A DNA stretch of 64,000 nt. It comes from Perognathus longimembris pacificus. Its lineage: Eukaryota; Chordata; Mammalia; Rodentia; Heteromyidae. The notes beneath the pieces were generated by a model, which was not told the DNA's origin, did not search any database, and worked only from the letters and a program-made list of their open reading frames with translations. Within the stretch, counting starts at the first letter, position 1. Each line of letters begins with the position of its first letter. Of the stretch, positions 24,417-35,795 are shown one piece after another. Location: positions 13,066,326 through 13,130,325 of the forward strand of contig NC_063171.1 of assembly GCF_023159225.1 (NCBI RefSeq), given 5' to 3'. The position numbers were made by a program, and so were the translations under genes.

Positions 24417-25572
24417 TGGCCTTTGAACCTCCACAACATGAAACAGTTAGACTTATTGACTTAAAAAAATGATATTTCATTTTTATCTGTTTTTTCTACA
24501 TTAGCATTTATTGTTAATATTTATGTTTGAGTGTCATTTTCTCCTCATTCTCTAAATGCTTTATTTAAAATTAAATGTTTGAGTTTAGTTTTTTTTGTCT
24601 CTAGTAGATGCATAATAAATTGCCTCTCCAATTTTCCTGTAAATAATATTTTTAATTTAATGTTAAATTATTTTGATTTATTTACTACGTAGGGATATCT
24701 TCTTTTATTTTTGATAATGATGATATTTTGCAATAACAATGGGGTTTTGGTTATTAATTTTGTAGTTAAAATATTTTTGGTTCACTAACATACTTTGTGT
24801 GGTTTCTGTACTCTCTGGCCACAAAATACAACAGTCTATGTATTACAATAAGACCCAGTATTATCATTCTGTGCATATATCTAAAAAATATACACATACA
24901 CCAGACAGTTATATATACAATATAATTTTAACTGTGGGGCCATTTAGAAGGACATACCAGAGGTTTAGAGAGTGAAAGAATGAAGAATATACCTTGTGTA
25001 AGGAAACTGATTGAGAGCAGATGATTAATACAGGGCTTAGAAGGCTTTGGGAAAAGAAAGAAATACGTGAATTTGACTAAAGTATAATAAATTCATGTAT
25101 GAAATACTATAGAGAAACCCCTTTATACAATTAATATGCACAAAGGAAAACAAGAACAAGTTATAGAAATGAGTAAGAGTATGTTTGGATATGGGTATAA
25201 GTGGCAGAAGAAGGGAAAAACAGGAGAAAGGAGGGAGAGTATTGTCCAAGTAGTTTATAAGTGTGGATGCAAACAGAACAATGAAACTTAATGAAATGAG
25301 AGAGAGTGATAAAGGAGGTGAATTTAGTCAGAAGATATAATATGCACATATGGATATTGCACAGAAATCTCTTGGCCATTTAAATTATATATGGTGGTGT
25401 GTTCTGGTAGATTGTGTGTGATGTTACACAATTTTAAATAAGGCTGGTGAATATCTACTGGTTTAGATGTCCTCATGGGATACTGCAAACCACTCCTGTG
25501 TGTATAAGTGCATTAGAAAATCTGGGATAAAAATATTGATATGAAAAATTTTAATGATCTTTATTTTTGGTT
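24417..25572. other. AT-rich sequence, possible old L1 traces
   Basis: About 24430-24760 may be continuing old antisense L1, but no landmark is firm. 24760-25570 has no recognised feature. Confidence 0.35.
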
Positions 25573-26499
25573 AGGCTAGAGCTTTTGGTTTTTTTAAATT
25601 AAATTTTATTGACAAGGTGCTGTATAGAGGGTGTACAGTTACATAATGAGGTTGTGAGTACATTTCTTGTCATATTTGTTACACCTTCCCTCATTTTTAT
25701 TTCCCTTTGCTAGTTCAGGTAAGCATATATACAATATCCAGAGTACCAAAATTAACCACATGGGGTATGCCAGAGAAAATTCACCTAGTACATTAAGCAT
25801 AACGACAACAATAAAATCCTCCTGATTCCATTCCTTCTCTTGGAGTTCATTTTGCTTAGCCTCATCTTATATATTCATATATGCATAGCTCTGGAGCTAT
25901 TGTGATCCTCTGATAGGTCTATCCTAGATCTTTTATGTTTATTTAGTAATTCTTTGGGTTTAGATACATAATGCAAAGTTGCTGACCCAAACATGTGGAA
26001 ATAACATTTGAAAAGAAGTTTGTAATTTTACAGACATGATTTCTACTTCCCTCTCCCCAACAATCATATATCAAGGAGACCATGCGCCTTTGTTCTCTGT
26101 GTTCTAGGCTTGTCTCGATCAACATTATTTGTTCAATATCTGACCATTTCCCTGTGAATGCAATTATTTTATCATTTCTAATCGCTATGTAGTATTCCAT
26201 TGTGTGCAAGTACCACATGTTTTGGATCCATTCATCTGTAGTCGAGCATCTGGATTATTTCCATATATTGGCTATTGTGAACTGTGCAGCAATAAACATG
26301 AATGTGCAGGTGTCTTTATGGTATCCTGGATCCTGTTGTTCAGGATGGATGCCTAGGAGTGAAATGGCTGGGTCATAGCATATGTCTATGCTGAGTTTTT
26401 TGAAGTACTTCCATATTGTTCGTCAGAGTGGTTGTACTAGTTTACACTCCCACCAACAGTGGAGAAGGGGTCCTCTTTCTCCTCAGGTTAGAGCTTTTG
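25573..26499 (-). mobile_element. L1 3' end, minus strand, with 15-bp TSD
   Basis: A complete 5'-truncated L1 insertion of about 0.9 kb. Reading the minus strand, ORF2 C-terminal codons (MWYLHTMEYYIAIRNDKIIAF) precede a diverged 3' UTR ending in ttttattgacaaggtg in antisense. Direct repeats aggctagagcttttg (25573-25587) and aggttagagcttttg (26485-26499) match at 14 of 15 positions. Divergence from the L1s at 44 and 53 kb shows an older subfamily. Confidence 0.9.
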
Positions 26500-26657
26500 T
26501 AATGGCATTAATGACTTGAAATGCTGGAGTACTTTAAACTCTGAATTAGTAAAGTTCTTTCCAGAAATACTAAAGTTATTTCTAATTTCATCTACAGTGT
26601 AGAAGTTATCAGAGGTAACATAAAATTATTGTTCTAGGTATTCACTTTACCCTTCCC

Positions 26658-26721
26658 TATCATTTCCTTGCCTTATGTTCTGTCTTGCTTATCACTTCCT
26701 TGCCTTATGTTCTGCTATGTC
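26658..26721. repeat. Tandem duplication of a 32-bp unit
   Basis: Two adjacent copies start tatcatttccttgcctta (26658) and tatcacttccttgcctta (26690). They differ at one early base and in the last few bases. The surrounding 26500-26924 shows no other feature. Confidence 0.85.
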
Positions 26722-26924
26722 CTTGCTTATTTGCCCTTCTACCCCACATAAAGCAATATGTCTATTTATTTACACTTACTTTGTATTACTTTAACTTTTT
26801 TCTTGCTATTATTTGCATGTATGTTTACTAATTTTTACATTGGTGATTAATAATTACTCTCTCCTTGGTATTTATATTCATAGTATTCTATCCTTTATAA
26901 TTGTATCATAAAATCTTGGTCACC

Positions 26925-27235
26925 AGCATGTGATGCTATCAGAAGGTAGCAGAACCCTCAGGAAGTAGGGCCTAGTGTGAGAAAACTGGGAATTTCATGT
27001 TGCGACCTTGAAGAGGAAATTGGGTACATGGCCTCATTCCTTTCTCTCTACACCTGTGGGTCACTAGGAATTGGATAGTTTACTTGTACCTCACAGTTCT
27101 TCCTGGGTGTATTACCTTTCTGAAGGTCTATTCAACAGAAGCAAAAGGCCAACGACTCTGAAAACATAGGCCCAAATAAACCTTTCTTCCCATTAAATTG
27201 ATAATTTCAGGAATTTTGCCACAGAAATTTGCCTA
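26925..27235 (+). mobile_element. MaLR-like LTR remnant
   Basis: The segment contains words typical of mammalian MaLR (ERVL-related) LTRs in order: gtgatgctatcagaaggt, a gtagggcctagtgtgag word, ggcccaaataaacctttctt with a poly(A)-type signal near 27175, and tttcaggaattttgccacag. It is degenerate; both ends and the subfamily are uncertain. The call rests on remembered consensus words, not an alignment. Confidence 0.45.
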
Positions 27236-27366
27236 GGTGGGTAATTTTAACAGGAAGCTCAGTTTGGATACAATATGTACTCCTTTCGTTTAAATTATGA
27301 TACCTGTGACATGTGCCATAAGTTTTGTTCTTTTTGATAGCATGTCCCTGTCAAATGGCAGTACAT

Positions 27367-27507
27367 CTCACAGGCTTATTCTTTTTTTTTTTTTCTTTTC
27401 AAATTTTTATTATCAAACTGATGTACAGAGAGGTTACAGTTTCATACGTTAGGCATTGGATATATTTCTTGTACTGTTTGTTACCTTGTCCCTCACAGGC
27501 TTATTCT
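27367..27507 (-). mobile_element. Very short L1 insertion (about 109 bp) with 16-bp TSD
   Basis: Only the last part of the L1 3' UTR is present in antisense, after a T-rich tail (27383-27400). The exact direct repeat ctcacaggcttattct lies at 27367-27382 and 27492-27507. This is an extreme 5' truncation of a recent L1. Confidence 0.94.
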
Positions 27508-28415
27508 CCACCTGGCTACTGAAGTAACTACAGCTGTGTGCATTTGGGACCCCACAAAATAAGTAATTGCCTTTGGAAATGGGAGGTGCTCTGTAATCAA
27601 AAAGTTTGTACATCAAAGTGATGAGATATGAATGATCGCTCAAATTTTAGCTTGACTTTTGAAGACACATTGGCACTGAAGCAGCTGAAGGAAGTCTGTA
27701 CAGGCTCGATTGAGCAGCTGGGAAGCCTTAATTGAAGCTAATTGCTGATTGGAGACTGTCAGTTAGTAATTACTCTCACCTGTAAAATTGGCCTATAAAA
27801 AAACTTTAGGAAAGTTAAGTAGAAGATCCAATTTAAAAGCTTCTTATGTTGCATCTTGTAGTAGACAAAGCAAGTGTTGAAGCTCTCGGATGAGAGAAAC
27901 TAAAGCCAGTATTAAACTTGAGCATTCTTACTTAACAGATTATTACCTGAGTTTACGATTATTGGGGTCTTTGGGACAAACTTTTGTTTACCCTGAAAAC
28001 TGGTTTCCATTATGTCTTCATAAACACATATATTCTCCTAGTTTAAGAAAGGACCTCTCAGAAAAAAATAATTTAAGTATATTTTAGAAAACAGGGAAGA
28101 TGATAACATTCCATAAGTGTGAGAGAAAATAAACATGATTTGAAATATATATATATATACATATATGTATATACATATTATATATAAATATATTTTATTT
28201 GCATAAATATATACATATAATTATATTTTATTCTTATATTTTATTTTATTTGCCTAGACAATGGCCTTTGATATTGGATTTTTAAATTTCTTCCTTTAAT
28301 GCAGCTTGCAAAAGAATGCTCTGTTGTGGTAACTACATTATTTGAGGTTTTGAATATTCAGAGAAATGAAAATATAAGACATTCTGTAGAAACAATTACT
28401 GATTAGAAGTTTTTC
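27508..28415. other. Unique-looking sequence with a candidate conserved noncoding block
   Basis: About 27660-27800 is non-repetitive with balanced composition and a cluster of CAGCTG/CACCTG E-box words and TTAATTG/TAATTAC homeodomain-like words. About 28147-28215 is an (AT)n-rich patch. No coding signal. Confidence 0.4.
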
Positions 28416-28668
28416 TGTCCTGGGGAGGAGGGGAGTCCTGGGGCTTGAGCTCAGGGCCTGGTTGCTGTCCCTGAGTTTCTTTTGCTCATACGTAGCACAC
28501 TAGTACTGGAGCCACAGCACTACTTTCAGTGTTCTTTGGGTAGCTTATTGGAGGGAGATAAGAGTCTCACAGACTTTCCTGCCTGAAATAGCTTCAAACC
28601 ATGACTGTCTGATCTCAGCCTGATGAGTACCTGGCATTACAGGTGTGAGCAAACAGTTCCAGGCATTT
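28416..28668 (-). mobile_element. 7SL-like/Geo composite SINE (best preserved of its kind)
   Basis: Reverse complemented, it starts tgcctggaactgtttgctca, continues cacctgtaatgccaggtact and aggctgagatcag (a 7SL/B1/Alu-like left part), then gagactcttatctccctcc (linker), then the Geo-type right monomer (tagtgctgtggctccagta ... ctgagctcaagcccc). It shows that the right monomer of IDL-Geo also occurs joined to a 7SL-derived left part. Confidence 0.8.
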
Positions 28669-28733
28669 ACTAAAATTTTTTATTCAAGTCATACTGAATA
28701 GGAAATTATCCAATTGGAAAAAAAGACATAATA

Positions 28734-28831
28734 CAACCATAATTTTTTTCATTTAATTTTATTGCCAAGGTGATGTATAGAGGGATTACAGTTACATAGG
28801 TAGGGTAGTGAGTACATTTCTTGTCAACCAT
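28734..28831 (-). mobile_element. Short L1 3' tip with possible 7-bp TSD
   Basis: The antisense L1 3' terminus (ttttattgccaaggtgatgt) follows a short T-run and ends at tacatttcttgt. The word caaccat is repeated at 28734-28740 and 28825-28831, a plausible short TSD. Confidence 0.75.
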
Positions 28832-30902
28832 TTTTTATTCACTTATGAACTAATGAGTGTCAATAACTGTCACATGTGGAGTAAGCAAAATTCAAAGTGC
28901 TTTTATAAGCTAACATGTTTAATATCCACCACAACCATTCTAACTGTGTCAGATAAAGATTAAAGAGAAATAATTCAATATCACTGTTGCAAGCTGATCA
29001 CATTTAGAAATTCTGAGTAGATTGACTCTATAACAAACAGGACTTGAAAAAAAATGAAGTAAATTAAATTTAAATGAAACCCTGAACATGATAAAAGTTA
29101 GCATGAGGATATGAAAAGACTATAAGAACTAGCACAGAAAGAAGGAAAGGTAGAATAAGAAACTAGGTGAGTGAAAGGATAAGAATAAAATTTGAGCTCC
29201 ACCTATCCATTCCTGTTAACCAGTTCCATTTATCTTTTTCACATATCTACATTAAATATTATGTGTTTATTGGACAACCCTTCCTCTCTCCTTTTATCCA
29301 CCTCTCACTCCCCTTAATTCCTACCCCTACCAACAAAATATATTTCAGCTTTCTGTTTTTCCTTTTGATAAACTGTAAGTTAGTTGTTCAATGGAGTTAT
29401 ACCACTGGAATGATAGGAAGAGTAACACTAATCACCTTACATTGTACTCATAAATTAAAATGTCAAACTAAACCTTCCACAACTACTTAAGGATAACAAT
29501 TAATAACAATAATCATCAAAATAAAGTTTTGAAAAGAATAAAAGTTTTATAAGTGATACGGGTATATTTACATAGTTCAGAATTCAGACGAGTAATATAT
29601 ATATATATGTAAATATTCACACTCGTGTAAATTGATATTCTTACATAATACATAAGTACATTTACACAATTCTTTCATTGAAAGCTAACTAAAACTTATG
29701 CCTCCTTTCTCTCTAATATCCAGTCTCAGACAAAACATAGCACTACTAAAATATTTTTTAAAAATACTAAAATTTTAAGAAATTATTTTCAACATAACCA
29801 TCATTTGTTACCTTGCTTCAGTAGATACTGTACCAAGAATTAGCAAAAGCATGTAAAACATGGGTACATATTTTCAAACATGTAAATATTTTGCTAAATG
29901 TATGAGTAGCTTAAAATACTTTAAGGTATCTATTGGTGGTTTATGCAAAATTAAAAATAATAAGAACACTTATTTTCCTGAATTGGTTGAAATATCTAAT
30001 GAAGTATAATAAATGCAACTGGAAGATCTATTATGAAGTCCCAAGATCATGTGGTAGCCAGTTTGCTATATTAACATTTCAACATTAAATGAATGATTTC
30101 TGAGGTTTCCAGGGAAGTATCATTTGCACATGTTATTTGTCACTTACTCACATTCTAACTTAAAATTCTTGTCCCCCCAAAAAAATCTTAAAAACAATTT
30201 CTTTTCCCTTGCCATCCCATAAATATCATAACTTCTTATCATAATTTCAAGCAATTTTATAAAATTTCAGAAATACATTTTTAAAAACTGTTTTGAGGAT
30301 GTTATGGAATTTCTTTATTTTTTAATAGAAGAATTTAGCAATATATCTACCAAACTATAGTGCAGCATGAAGAAGCTTAAATATGGAAAATCATTGTTTG
30401 ATCAGCATAGGTTCATCCTTTTACATACATGATTGGCATTTTGTTGCTTTAAGAATTATTAAAATTTTACACATAAAAACACTTATTTTTATTAATAATA
30501 TATACAAGTGAGGTCATTAGTTTCCCTCACATCTTATTCTTTTCCAAGATGACTTATTTAACAATGTGTTATTTGCTAATGCAATAGATGGACACAACCC
30601 AAATCTATCAAAGATACTTAGTCTATTTGTTCTTATATTGTTGTAAATTTATTTGCTAAGTGAATCTTGTAATTTCTGTCATCTAAAGTTAATTTCTGAA
30701 ATGTTTAGTTTATTGTTTTCCACACAGTAGTGAATTTGCTAATGAAGGAAAGAATAGTATTTTAATATTAAATTTTACTTCTAATGTTACATTTAATCTT
30801 AATATTTTATTTTAATGTTAATATTAAATTTTAATTTATTTTTGATTATATATTTGAAATTTAATTTTTAACATTGATGCTTACTATTATTGTAAGAAAT
30901 CT
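28832..30902. other. Unique-looking AT-rich sequence
   Basis: No gene, exon or repeat family recognised. An (AT)n patch lies at about 29596-29608, and AATTTTAATATT-like low complexity at 30760-30870. Confidence 0.4.
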
Positions 30903-30965
30903 TTAGATCTCAGACTCCCAAATAGCTACAACCCAGGTATGAGTCTGTAATAAGCATCTGACTGG
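30903..30965 (-). mobile_element. Fragment of a 7SL-like SINE left part
   Basis: Antisense words gatctcagactcccaaatag and ctacaacccaggtatgagtc correspond to the 7SL-like left part of the composite SINEs. No right monomer or TSD. Confidence 0.45.
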
Positions 30966-32595
30966 TTTTCCAAATATTTTCTTCTAGTTCATTTTTGTGT
31001 TTGTGTTTTTCTAACACTCACCTTGAAGAGAAGTTTCATTTAGCTTTCTTGATCAAATGCCAGAATATTCATTCATTATTTATACTTTTGTGTCCTATCT
31101 AAAACATTTATCCTACCTCTAAGCAAAGCTTTTCCAATATTTTCTGCAAGTTGTTTTAATATTTTAGCTTTTATATTGAGATCATAGGTCCTTTTTAGTG
31201 ACTTTATGAATAACGCAAGAAAACAACTTTGGTTACCTTTTTCTATGCCATTTTTCTTTTTTCATATGTACAAACTTGTGTGGTTTAAATTTGATCATTT
31301 TGTTTGCTTGTTTGAAGTAAGTTAATTGGCTTATACTGTCCTCAAGTAGAAAGACAGCCCAGTACAAATTCTTTATTGAAAGGTAAAGATGTGAGACAGG
31401 AAAATAAGACAAAGCAGCCAGGTAAGGGTCTTTAATAAGGGGTTTTAACTTCCTCCTGAAAAGTAGAGAGCCATGGAGAGTTTTACAACAAGTACTTTGG
31501 ACATATTTACACTGTAATACAACCTCTGGCTTCAATGAGCAGGAACAGCATATATGACTGTGCTATCTCATTCGTAGTACTGAATGTTTATTATTTCCCC
31601 ACAAGCTTAACAGAGCAATATAAAATCAGTCAAGGAATAGTTGAAGTTATAAATCCAACCTCTTTTTTTTCTAAGTATGATTCAGTTTCATGTTTGTTTC
31701 CATGTTAAATTTCTAGTAACTTAATTTAAAGTATTATTTTATTCATAAGTTACATTGCCTAGGATGCTAAGCTGAAAAGAACAAATGAAAACAGCATAAC
31801 CGAGAACATAAAAGTTGAAGCTATATTTTTGTTATTGGTAAGATTTTAATTTAATGGAGAATGAATATATGTGAATATAAAACATACATCCTACAGCCAT
31901 AGGAGTAAATATAGCCCAAATTTGTTATGTATTCATGCATGGTATATGGAATCAGAGCCAGAAAGGAAGCACAGATACAGTGCTAAAATGCAGACAGAAT
32001 CATTCTATATTTCTATAATGGATTACTACAAAACTACTTTCAGAAGTAACCATGTCATAATGTGAAAGAGAGAGAAAAGAGAGAGAGAGAGAGGAGATAA
32101 AATTATGATAATATAGGAGGTTCATTATATATGATTTCCTTGACTCTAAAGGAAAAGAAAAGATTTAAAGCATTGTAAATATATTTTGATGCTCTCAATT
32201 TACATTCTGAGAATCATTTGTACTCTTACAGAGGCAGGGCACTTTAATTTTACCAGATAGATAAGTAGATGGAATATGGCACTGTTCAAATATAAAATCT
32301 CTGATGCTATTGAACATTCTGAAGAAATTTTACCCAACATAAATTGACTGTCATGAATTACAGTATATATTCATTTAAAAGAAAAAGAACTAAAAATATG
32401 AGTTGATCTCTCATAAAATTGTAAAGGAAGCTTTGAAGACTATTACAATAATCATTTTTCTCATAGGCTGACCATGCTAAATGTGAGTCTCTACTGTGTT
32501 TTAGTTGTTTCTTATTATATTAAGAGACCTTGCATATTTAAAATGTCAACTCTGTACTTTCTGAGGTTTCCTAACAATATTACTAAGAATCATAG
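30966..32595. other. Unique-looking AT-rich sequence with a short (GA)n
   Basis: No gene or repeat family recognised. A GA-rich stretch occupies about 32066-32097. Confidence 0.4.
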
Positions 32596-32845
32596 AATGT
32601 GGGTTTAAGCTCTGAAAAAGGACATTGATGCAGATGTAAGGAAATAATAAAAAGACAAACGACTCCAAAAGCAATACATACAAAACCATTTGGTGTAAAC
32701 AAACTGAACATGGGGGGAGAGGGAAACAGGGAAGGTGAGGGGGAAATGAGGGAGGAGGCAACAAATTGCACAATAAATGTACCCATTGCCATACATATAA
32801 AACTGTAACCTCTGTGTATATCACTTTGACAATAAATAAGTAATT
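32596..32845 (+). mobile_element. L1 3' UTR fragment
   Basis: It contains the shared L1 3' UTR order: caaaagcaatac, aaaccatttggtgtaaac, a G-rich purine tract at 32712-32756, then aactgtaacctctgtgtat and cactttgacaataaataa. It lies immediately upstream of another L1 fragment that starts inside ORF2, so these are two separate insertions or a rearranged one. Confidence 0.85.
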
Positions 32846-32859
32846 ATTCAGAAAAACAA

Positions 32860-34207
32860 AAAGAAATGGCAAAATATCCCATGCTCCTGGTTGGGAAGAA
32901 TTAACATAATAAAAGTGGTAATGCTGCCCAAAACTATATACAATTTCAATTCAATACCCATAAAAAATCCCGAAAACTGGGGCTGGGAACATTGCCTAGT
33001 GGCAAGAGTACTTGACTCATATACATGAAGCCCTGGGTTCGATTCCCCAGCACCACATATATAGAAAACAGCCAGAGGTGGCACTGTGGCTCAAGTGGCA
33101 GAGTACTAGCCTTGAGCAAAAAAGAAGCCAGGGACAGTGCTCAGGCCCTGAGTCCAAGGCCCAGGACAGGCAAAAAAAAAACCAATCCAGAAAACTTTCT
33201 TCAAAGAAATAGTACAATCAATCCAAAAATTTATAAGGAATGATAAAAGACCTAGAATAGTAAAAATCAATCCTTAGCAGGAAGAACAGTGCTAGAAGAA
33301 TACTGATATCAAACTTCGAACTTTATTACAAAGCCAGAGTAATAGAAACATCTTGGTACAGGCATAAAAACAGTCCTGAAGACCAATGGAAATGAATAGA
33401 AGACCTAGAAATAAGCCCACAGACATATAGCCACTAAACATTTGATAAGGGAGCCAAGAATACAGGTTGCAAGAAAGACAGCCTCTTCAAAAAATGAAGT
33501 TAGCAAAATTGGCTATCTATGTGCAGAAAAGTGAAACTAGATAACCAAATATCATTTTGTACCAGAATCAACTCCAAGTAGCTCAAAGTCCTCAAAGCAA
33601 GGCCCACCACTCTGAAAAACACTACCAAAAGAGGTAGGGGAAATCCTAAGCCTTCTAGGAAAAGGGAAAAACTTCCAGAATCACAATTAAACAAAGAAAA
33701 ACTGGAGACATGGGATTATATCACAAGGGGGAGTTTCTGCTTAGCAAAGGACATAACTAACAAGATAACTAGAAAGTGCATACAATGGGAGAAAATCTTC
33801 ACTAGCTATACATCAGACCTCATACTCAAACTATACTTCAAGTTAAAAAATTAAACCCCTGAAATATGCCCTCAAAAATACAATAACCCAATCAAAAAAG
33901 AAAGTTTAATAAACATATGAAAAGTATTCAACATCTCTGACCATAAAAGAAATGCAAATAAAAAAATAGTGAGACAAAGGATAAAGTGCAAACTAAAGCA
34001 ACAGAGATACTTGCAAGATACTATGTTGGAAATTAACTGTTCAACTTGGGGGTGGGGGTGACTGGGAAGAGGGAAGGTGGGAGAAAAATAAGGGAAGGTA
34101 TAAACAATATGCCAAGAATGTATTCACTGCCATACATAGGTAAGTACAACACCTGTGTACATCACCTTGACAATAAAATAAAATAAAAACAATAACAAAG
34201 AAAAAGA
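32860..34207 (+). mobile_element. 5'-truncated L1 interrupted by a SINE
   Basis: It starts inside ORF2 (gaaatggcaaaatatcccatg, equivalent to the RKWKNLPCSW region) and runs through the 3' UTR purine tract (34047-34095) to aataaaataaaataaaaac at about 34170-34190. Codons are broken by many substitutions and short indels. The SINE at 32966-33196 splits ORF2. The A-rich end leads straight into the 5' UTR of the next L1 at about 34218. Confidence 0.87.
32966..33196 (+). mobile_element. IDL-Geo type SINE inside L1 ORF2
   Basis: A complete dimer (body 32979-33183) with A9 tail. The target repeats aatcccgaaaact (32966-32978) and aatccagaaaact (33184-33196) match at 12 of 13 positions. Removing the SINE rejoins the L1 ORF2 sequence, confirming order: L1 first, SINE second. 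Confidence 0.93.
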
Positions 34208-35210
34208 AAAAATAAACATTAGGAGAGAAGAAGGAAAATGGTGGCAGTTCCAGAGGTAAATTTACTAGGTGTCTCTGACCAAACAGAGATTTAGTGTCAC
34301 AGGACACACTATAACTTGAGAGATCCACATCATTTGAACTCAAAATAGTTAGACTTATCATACTGGAGCAGAATTGAGTCCCTTAAAAGGCAAAAGAAAT
34401 AAAAATGAATCAGGGAACAGATCTTGTCGTGCAGCTACAGCCACAACAAGCAGATCCTCAGCTTTTGCCACCCCAGAAAATCTGGAGAGGCCCAGAAAAA
34501 CATGCCTGAAATGCCACCAAGCAAATTTTAAACACAGAAGCTCTCAAAAACTGAAGAAAGGGTGCAACACCAGACCCATGGAAACCGAGGATGGGAAACA
34601 GTGAAGGGCGAGTACATTCCCACTCTGAGTCAGCCCACTGTTCTGTTACTGAGGACTCATGTGCCACTTCCCCTGCTACCACTACCAACAGGACTGCCTC
34701 AAATCAGCACTAGCCAGGAAGTGTCCCCAAATCACTGGTTCTTCCATCGTGGGAGCACTCCTCGTTCAGGCAGGCATCAGCACACTGCTCCACTGCTGTG
34801 GCAGATTTACAGAAATCTATAGATTTCTCAGGAGAGACCATAAAGCAGGATGAGCCTGCAATGAGGTACACTGTGACCTAAAGACAAATAGCTACCAACC
34901 AAGAATTCTGTACACAGCTAAACTCTCATTCAGACCTAAGAGACTGAAAAACAAAAAGTTCCACGGTAAGGAAAAATGGATACAATATATCGCCACCAAA
35001 CCAGCATTAGAGAAAATTCTCAAAGATGGTCTATATCCTGAGGCTAACAAGAACATGATATTGGCAGCAAAAGGGTGCCAAACATAAAATCATGTGACCA
35101 TAGAAAGAATATACATGGTAAAGCCCCTAAAATAGATGGCTAAAATGGCAAGAACTAACAGCTCTCAATCCCAATTCTCAACATCAGTGGACTTAATTCT
35201 TCAACTAAAT

Positions 35211-35795
35211 GACATATGTTGGACCCGGATAACTACAACTGTAGTCAGGACACGGGAGATGCAGAGACGAGTGGACCAATGTACACTTTATTTCAGGAGG
35301 GCCAGGGTTTATATAGGTTAGAAATCAATTCACAACTTCAAAAGTAAAATTAATACAGTAAGATATCCTTTTCAATACAAAAGTCGTGGATGTCCTACTG
35401 CAAGGGATGTCTACTTACTGCAAAGGGCTTAGCTACTACAAAGATTGTTGATATCAAAACAAGGGATTAAAACCTAGTCAAGGCAAGTCTAATTATCACC
35501 TACCTACTATTTCCTCTTTGACCATGACTTCTCTATTTACTGTGAAAAGACTTCCCAATCTACAGTGAAAAGCTTTCACTAAAGGCAGCTGGTCAAACAA
35601 GTCTCCCCAGGGAGGCTCTGAGCACTGGGGAGGAGGGGGAGGAGGGAGGGAGGTGGCAGACAGGAAATCTCATGACAAAGGTGTGGAGATTCCCCCCCCC
35701 CTTCCTTCACAAGGTCTATTTGTTTGCTAATAAGGCATCAGAACTTCTGTGCTAAGTTTTCCACTGGTCAGAGAAGTTATTCTCCCACAAACATT
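35211..35795 (-). mobile_element. Solo ERVK-like LTR, minus strand
   Basis: On the minus strand the LTR (35217-35789, 573 bp) starts tgtgggagaataacttctct and ends gttatccgggtccaaca, with tatataaaccctgg and an aataaag poly(A) signal near the 3' third. It is homologous end to end to the plus-strand LTR at 46917-47543. Flanking hexamers are gacata (35211-35216) and aacatt (35790-35795), which share acat, a diverged 6-bp TSD. It interrupts the old L1 just after the start of ORF2. No internal retroviral sequence is present. Confidence 0.88.

Noticed and set aside
24026..24472. 148-aa open frame
   Set aside because: It covers a TTCC pyrimidine tract and has only Ser/Pro/Leu/Phe low complexity.
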